From positions 52,501-95,713 of the forward strand of contig NZ_KI519505.1 of the NCBI RefSeq assembly GCF_000482805.1: a stretch of DNA of 43,213 bases, in the 5' to 3' direction. Numbering within the stretch: the stretch's first letter is position 1; every line of letters begins with the position of its first letter. Of this stretch, positions 40,222 to 43,213 are shown in pieces. Position numbers and translations under genes: made by a program. The notes under the pieces were generated by a model. The model did no database searches. It was not told the origin of the DNA and saw only the letters and a list, made by a program, of their open reading frames with translations. This DNA comes from Deinococcus murrayi DSM 11303. GTDB taxonomy: Bacteria; Deinococcota; Deinococci; Deinococcales; Deinococcaceae.

Positions 40222-40270
40222 CGCCCCCCACTCCGGTCATGTGGAAGCAAGGTCGCGGTGGGGGGTGTAT
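40219..40270. repeat. 13-bp inverted repeat straddling the yqeK promoter
   Basis: ATACGCCCCCCAC (40219-40231) and GTGGGGGGTGTAT (40258-40270) are inverted copies with one mismatch, separated by 26 bp. It may be an operator for yqeK, or a hairpin in read-through RNA from cdaAR. Confidence 0.45.
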
Positions 40271-40301
40271 CTTTATCCAAGCTTATTCCAGCAGGGGGAG
40301 G

Positions 40302-41270
40302 TTAGGGCGTGGCCCCGCTCTCGCCCGTGGGGGCGGCCTCCTGAACGCTGAGGCGCACCCGGACTTCTTCCAGCGCCTGCGCCCCGGCGGGCAGCCGCAG
40401 GGTGACCGGGGCCACGTAGGTGCCGACCCGGTAGGGCACCTCTCCCGGCACCTCCCGCAAGCGCGCCAGCAGCTCCGGCGCGGCCACCACCCGCACCCCG
40501 GCGGGTTGCACGCTCAGGGCCGTGACCCGCAGGCCGGCGGGCGGCTCGGCGAGGACCACAGGCAGGGTCTTGACCGGGACCTCGCCCGTATCCACCCGGC
40601 GCACGGTGACGCTCGTTGGGGTCAGGGTGAGGCCCGCGACGGGTTCGCCCCGGTCGTTCAGGGCGATGAGGGCCGCTTCCCGCGCCTCGCCGGGGCCGGG
40701 CGAGACGGGCGCATTGACGACCCGCTGCACGGTCGCGACCACCCGGCCCGGCCCGCTGACGGTGGCCTCGGTGGGGGTCACCTCATAGCGAGGCAAGCTG
40801 TTTTCCGGCGGGGTCGCCACGCTGAGGGTGACGCTGAGGGTGCGGGTCACCAGGGTGTCCACAAAGCCCTGCACCCGTTCGGGCACCTGCCGCTGAAGGG
40901 TGGTTCCGGTGGGAGCCTGCACGGTGACCGGGCGGGTAAAGCTGCCCTCCGGCACCCCGGTGACGTCGACGACCGCCTCGATGCTGTCGCCGCGCAGCTC
41001 GCGCAGGCGTTCGGGCCGCCCGCTGAGGTACACCCGGATGGTGGGCGGATTGAGGTCGCGCACCGCCCGCTCGCCCGCCCCGCGCTCGGCGGTGGTGTCG
41101 CTGACGGTGACGGGCACGTCATAGCCTTGCTCGACATTGGCGCGGCGGTCGGTGGTTGCCACGAACCACAGGGTCAGCGCCACCCCCAGCGCGAGCAGCT
41201 TGGGCAGCAGGTTATGCAGCGAGCGCCGCCACAACCCCAGCGGACTCCAGCGCGGTGCCTTTCCGGTCAT
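40302..41270 (-). CDS. cdaR: YbbR-domain protein CdaR
   Basis: 322 residues. A basic N-terminus and one membrane helix (HNLLPKLLALGVALTLWFVAT, about 19-39) precede an extracytoplasmic region of three to four YbbR beta domains. Recurrent text such as PVTVSDTTAER, PPTIRVYLSGRPERL, PTEATVSGPGRVV and PTSVTVRRVD marks the repeats. CdaR binds and regulates the c-di-AMP synthase CdaA. The usual third partner glmM is not in view. The ATG overlaps the cdaA stop (ATGA). Confidence 0.9.
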   Translation of the reverse strand: MTGKAPRWSPLGLWRRSLHNLLPKLLALGVALTLWFVATTDRRANVEQGYDVPVTVSDTTAERGAGERAVRDLNPPTIRVYLSGRPERLRELRGDSIEAVVDVTGVPEGSFTRPVTVQAPTGTTLQRQVPERVQGFVDTLVTRTLSVTLSVATPPENSLPRYEVTPTEATVSGPGRVVATVQRVVNAPVSPGPGEAREAALIALNDRGEPVAGLTLTPTSVTVRRVDTGEVPVKTLPVVLAEPPAGLRVTALSVQPAGVRVVAAPELLARLREVPGEVPYRVGTYVAPVTLRLPAGAQALEEVRVRLSVQEAAPTGESGATP

Positions 41271-42121
41271 GGCCTCTTGCCCTCCCCCTGGCCCCCGGCG
41301 GGCGGCTGGGCGGGCGGGGGCGGCATGTCCGGGGTTGCCCCCGCCCGCCGGGGAAACGGGAAGTCTCCCAGCGCGGGGCGGTCATACAGCAGCGTCCGGA
41401 GCTGCTCGCGCAACTCGGTGCCGTTGAGGTCTGGCCCCAGCCGCCCCGCGAGCGCGATGCGCATGCTGCCGCGCTCCTCGCTGGCAACCAACACCACCGC
41501 GTCCGTCACCTCCGAGAGGCCGATGGCCGCCCGGTGCCGGGTGCCGTAGCGGCGATAGGTCCCGTCGCTGGACTGGAGGGGAAAAAGGCACCCCGCCGCC
41601 ACCACCCGCGACCCCTGCACGATGACCCCGCCGTCATGCAGGGGCGCGTTGCGGGCAAAGAGGGCCTCCAAAAAGGGCACGCTGATGAGCGCGTCAAGCT
41701 GCACCCCGGTCGCGGCATACTCGCCCAGCGGGGTGCGGCGCTCGATGGCAATCAGGGCACCCGTCTTGCGCTCGGCCAGCCGCTCCAGCGCCCGCGCCAG
41801 GTCTTGCAGCGCGGCCCCGCTCGGCCCCATCTCGCGCCCCCGCGGGCGGCCCACCCGCTCGAGCGCAGCCCGCAGCTCTGGCTGAAACAGCACCACCAGC
41901 GCAAAGAGGCCCACCGTCCCCGCCCGCCCCAGGATGTAACTGAGGGTGGTCAGCCCCAACAACTCGGCGGCGGCCCACACCCCCGCAAACACCACAATGC
42001 CCCGCAGCACATTGACCGCACGGGTACCCACCACCAGCAGGTAGCCCTGATAGACCAAAAAGGCCACCAGCAGCACGTCCAACACGTCCCGCACACTCAG
42101 CGAGCCGGGAATCAGGGACAT
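41267..42121 (-). CDS. cdaA: Diadenylate cyclase CdaA
   Basis: A 284-residue membrane enzyme that joins two ATP into cyclic di-AMP. Three N-terminal helices (about 13-30, 39-56 and 65-80) are followed by the DAC domain. PLHDGGVIVQG (DGG at 163-165, where most homologs have DGA), YRRYGTRHRAAIGLSE (GTRHR at 193-197) and VTDAVVLVASEERGSMRIA carry the catalytic Asp, the RHR motif and the Glu. The Pro-rich tail is not conserved. ATG 42121 has a GGAG SD at 8 nt and is overlapped by a leaderless mini-ORF. cdaR follows, ATGA-coupled. c-di-AMP controls potassium and osmotic homeostasis. Confidence 0.93.
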   Translation of the reverse strand: MSLIPGSLSVRDVLDVLLVAFLVYQGYLLVVGTRAVNVLRGIVVFAGVWAAAELLGLTTLSYILGRAGTVGLFALVVLFQPELRAALERVGRPRGREMGPSGAALQDLARALERLAERKTGALIAIERRTPLGEYAATGVQLDALISVPFLEALFARNAPLHDGGVIVQGSRVVAAGCLFPLQSSDGTYRRYGTRHRAAIGLSEVTDAVVLVASEERGSMRIALAGRLGPDLNGTELREQLRTLLYDRPALGDFPFPRRAGATPDMPPPPAQPPAGGQGEGKRP

Positions 42122-42165
42122 GGGCGGCACTCCAACGAACCGCCCCGCACGGGGACCTGCGGCAC
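42112..42165 (-). CDS. Leaderless 17-aa mini-ORF overlapping the cdaA start
   Basis: GTG-initiated, MPQVPVRGGSLECRPCP then TGA. The GTG is 7 nt after TATAGT (42173-42178), the standard leaderless geometry. The ORF ends 7 nt past the cdaA ATG in another frame, so its translation would pass over the cdaA SD and start codon. It could couple or restrain cdaA expression. Translation is not shown. Confidence 0.42.
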   Translation of the reverse strand: MPQVPVRGGSLECRPCP

Positions 42166-42172
42166 GCCGCCC

Positions 42173-42178
42173 ACTATA
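42173..42178 (-). promoter_or_regulatory. -10 element of cdaA-cdaR promoter
   Basis: TATAGT on the minus strand, 7 nt before GTG 42165 and 51 nt before the cdaA ATG. Confidence 0.55.
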
Positions 42179-42229
42179 CGCGGGGATACGCCGCCCCAGG
42201 GGAGCCGGAGTCTCTGCGGCGGGCGGCGG

Positions 42230-42260
42230 GTGGCTGGTCGCTGGCAGCGGCTTACGGCCA
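42230..42260. repeat. Short dispersed repeat, GCTGGTCGCTGGCAGCGG type
   Basis: Iterated GGCTGG/CGCTGG/CAGCGG units between cdaA and the metallo-hydrolase gene, similar to those at 1598-1692. Diverged copy. Confidence 0.35.
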
Positions 42261-42286
42261 GGAACCACCGCCAGAAGCTGCAGCGG

Positions 42287-42292
42287 TAAACT
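42287..42292 (+). promoter_or_regulatory. -10 element of leaderless UPF0173 promoter
   Basis: TAAACT ends 5 nt before ATG 42298. Confidence 0.5.
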
Positions 42293-42297
42293 GCCGC

Positions 42298-42978
42298 ATG
42301 GAACTGCGTTTTCTGGGGCACAGCACCTTCTTGCTCTCTCACGCGGGTCACCGCGTCCTCCTTGACCCTTTCCTCACAGGCAACCCGCAGTGCCCAGTCA
42401 GCCTAGAAGAAGCCCTGGGCTGGAACCTCAGCGCCGTCCTGATTAGCCACGCCCACGGCGACCACTGGGGCGACGCCCTGGAGTTCGGGCGGGCCGGGGT
42501 GCCCATTATTGGCACCGCTGAAATCGGCGGCTACGCGGCGGCGCACGGAGCCACCAACGCCGTCGGCATGAACATCGGCGGCACCTACCGCGCCGAATGG
42601 GGCAGCGTTTCTCTCACCCCCGCCTGGCACTCGTCCTCCTTTCCCGACGGCACCTACGGCGGAATGCCCACGGGCCTGGTCGTCGAGATGGGTGGTCAGC
42701 GCCTCTATCACGCGGGCGACACCTGCCTCTTTTCGGACATGTGCCTCATCGGGGACCGGGGCCTTGACGCCGCCCTCCTTCCGGTCGGCGACCACTACAC
42801 CATGGGGCCAGAGGAAGCCGCGCGCTGCCTGGAGCTGCTGCGCCCCCGCGTGGCGGTGCCCATGCACTACGGCACCTTCCCGCCCCTCACGGGCGACCCG
42901 CAGGTCTTCGCGGCGGCAGGCCGGGCGCAGGGCATCGACGTGCGGGTGCTAAAGCCGGGCGATACCACCGAGCTGTAA
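42298..42978 (+). CDS. UPF0173-family metal-dependent hydrolase
   Basis: A 226-residue metallo-beta-lactamase-fold protein. It starts [13 protein letters not shown], typical of UPF0173/YtkL. The metal motif HxHxDH appears as [13 protein letters not shown]. Further ligands are His in TPAWHSSSF, Asp in [13 protein letters not shown], and His in [12 protein letters not shown]. Related RomA/UlaG-type proteins hydrolyse phosphodiesters or lactones; the real substrate is unknown. It is a single gene with a close -10 and is followed by the CRISPR leader region. Confidence 0.88.
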   Translation: MELRFLGHSTFLLSHAGHRVLLDPFLTGNPQCPVSLEEALGWNLSAVLISHAHGDHWGDALEFGRAGVPIIGTAEIGGYAAAHGATNAVGMNIGGTYRAEWGSVSLTPAWHSSSFPDGTYGGMPTGLVVEMGGQRLYHAGDTCLFSDMCLIGDRGLDAALLPVGDHYTMGPEEAARCLELLRPRVAVPMHYGTFPPLTGDPQVFAAAGRAQGIDVRVLKPGDTTEL

Positions 42979-42998
42979 CCCGCTCTGACACTCCGTCA

Positions 42999-43041
42999 GC
43001 GCGAACCCCCCGTGACCATCAAAACCTGGGGGGGTTCGCGC
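42999..43041. repeat. Perfect 13-bp inverted repeat before the CRISPR leader
   Basis: GCGCGAACCCCCC (42999-43011) and GGGGGGTTCGCGC (43029-43041) around a 17-nt loop. It may form a terminator-like hairpin after the hydrolase gene, although the following bases are A-rich, not T-rich. Its right arm is copied at 43117-43133. Confidence 0.65.
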
Positions 43042-43133
43042 AAAAGAAAAAGTCCCTCTGGGACGAGTTTCATGACAACCGACCCGCCCGCAGAGGCCCC
43101 GCGACTGGACAGCCCAGGGGGGGTTCGCGCAAA
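43028..43133 (+). promoter_or_regulatory. Putative CRISPR leader with a repeated 17-bp motif
   Basis: GGGGGGGTTCGCGCAAA occurs at 43028-43044 and again at 43117-43133, 89 bp apart, with an inverted partial copy at 42999-43011. The second copy ends 43 bp before the first CRISPR repeat. There is no open reading frame between the hydrolase gene and the repeat. Calling it a leader depends on the repeat being real and on the array lying downstream. Confidence 0.5.
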
Positions 43134-43176
43134 CTGGTTCCGGGAAGCCGTCCTGGACGCGTTCAGGAGGTGACCC

Positions 43177-43213
43177 GTTGCAGCCGTCTTTCGGGACGGC
43201 TGAGGATTGAAAC
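43177..43213 (+). CRISPR. First repeat of a probable CRISPR array (37 nt), cut by the window end
   Basis: It starts GTTGCAGCCGTC and ends GAGGATTGAAAC. The 3' end ATTGAAAC is the classic 8-nt tag of Cas6-processed repeats (type I and III systems). CAGCCGTC and GACGGCTG form a perfect 8-bp stem around TTTCGG. The length, GTTG start and stem are typical. Only one copy is visible because the window ends exactly at the repeat end, so the array itself is inferred. No cas genes are in view. Confidence 0.72.

Noticed and set aside
42999..43041. Calling the 13-bp inverted repeat a standard rho-independent terminator
   Set aside because: The bases after the hairpin on the plus strand are AAAAGAAAAAG, not a T run. 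Its motif is reused near the CRISPR repeat, so a leader function is at least as likely.
43050..43176. A small gene between the hydrolase and the CRISPR repeat
   Set aside because: No frame of useful length starts with a plausible signal. CAGGAGGTGACC near 43164 looks like an SD, but only the repeat follows.

Overview
The window is a GC-rich bacterial chromosome segment that looks like Deinococcus. The gene set fits (M29 thermophilic-type aminopeptidase, CdaA/CdaR, YqeK-LytR-RsfS, PhoB-PhoR-PhoU). So does the promoter style: at least 17 genes have a TANNNT -10 element ending only 5-7 nt before an ATG or GTG, the leaderless-mRNA arrangement described for Deinococcus. Many genes also overlap by ATGA or GTGA. 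I give no species.

Layout. 1-10.1 kb: mostly minus-strand housekeeping genes (prmC cut by the window edge, khpB, cyclophilin, M29 aminopeptidase, trmL-ispF, yigZ-Nudix, purE-purK), with argB, a creatininase-family gene and folC on plus. 10.1-16.9 kb: tRNA-Lys(CTT) with its own promoter and terminator, a GNAT gene, dus, dinB-like, hemC, a small membrane protein, ansA, SDR-Nudix, and two membrane proteins. 16.9-23.2 kb: a fused NitT/TauT-type ABC protein, a DMT exporter, envelope and hypothetical genes, a TetR gene and hisC. 23.2-25.4 kb: an AT-richer island. 25.4-35.4 kb: YkgJ, chromate transporter, acyl-ACP desaturase-like diiron enzyme, secreted seven-repeat beta-propeller, peroxiredoxin, AGCS symporter, and a heterodimeric ABC exporter pair. 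35.4-43.2 kb: phoB-phoR-phoU, yqeK-lytR-rsfS, cdaA-cdaR, a metallo-hydrolase, then a probable CRISPR leader and one 37-nt repeat at the last base.

The standout is the 23.2-25.4 kb island: a compact restriction-modification system. The nuclease carries the NotI-family four-cysteine metal site (C39, C68, C80, C92) and an E-x-Q catalytic signature. It faces a D12-class (Dam-like) adenine-N6 methyltransferase tail to tail. NotI's site GCGGCCGC has no adenine, and an intact GCGGCCGC lies in this window, so this pair must recognise a different, adenine-containing sequence (inference). A leaderless 13-codon mini-ORF overlaps the nuclease start, and an operator-like tandem repeat and palindrome lies upstream of the methyltransferase.

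Two similar leaderless mini-ORFs precede yqeK and cdaA, suggesting a recurring translational-coupling device. Other regulatory structures are a 39-bp near-palindrome over the desaturase promoter, a Pho-box-like direct repeat before phoB, and a motif repeated in direct and inverted form in the CRISPR leader. The window probably stops where the array begins, so the array and any cas genes are out of view.
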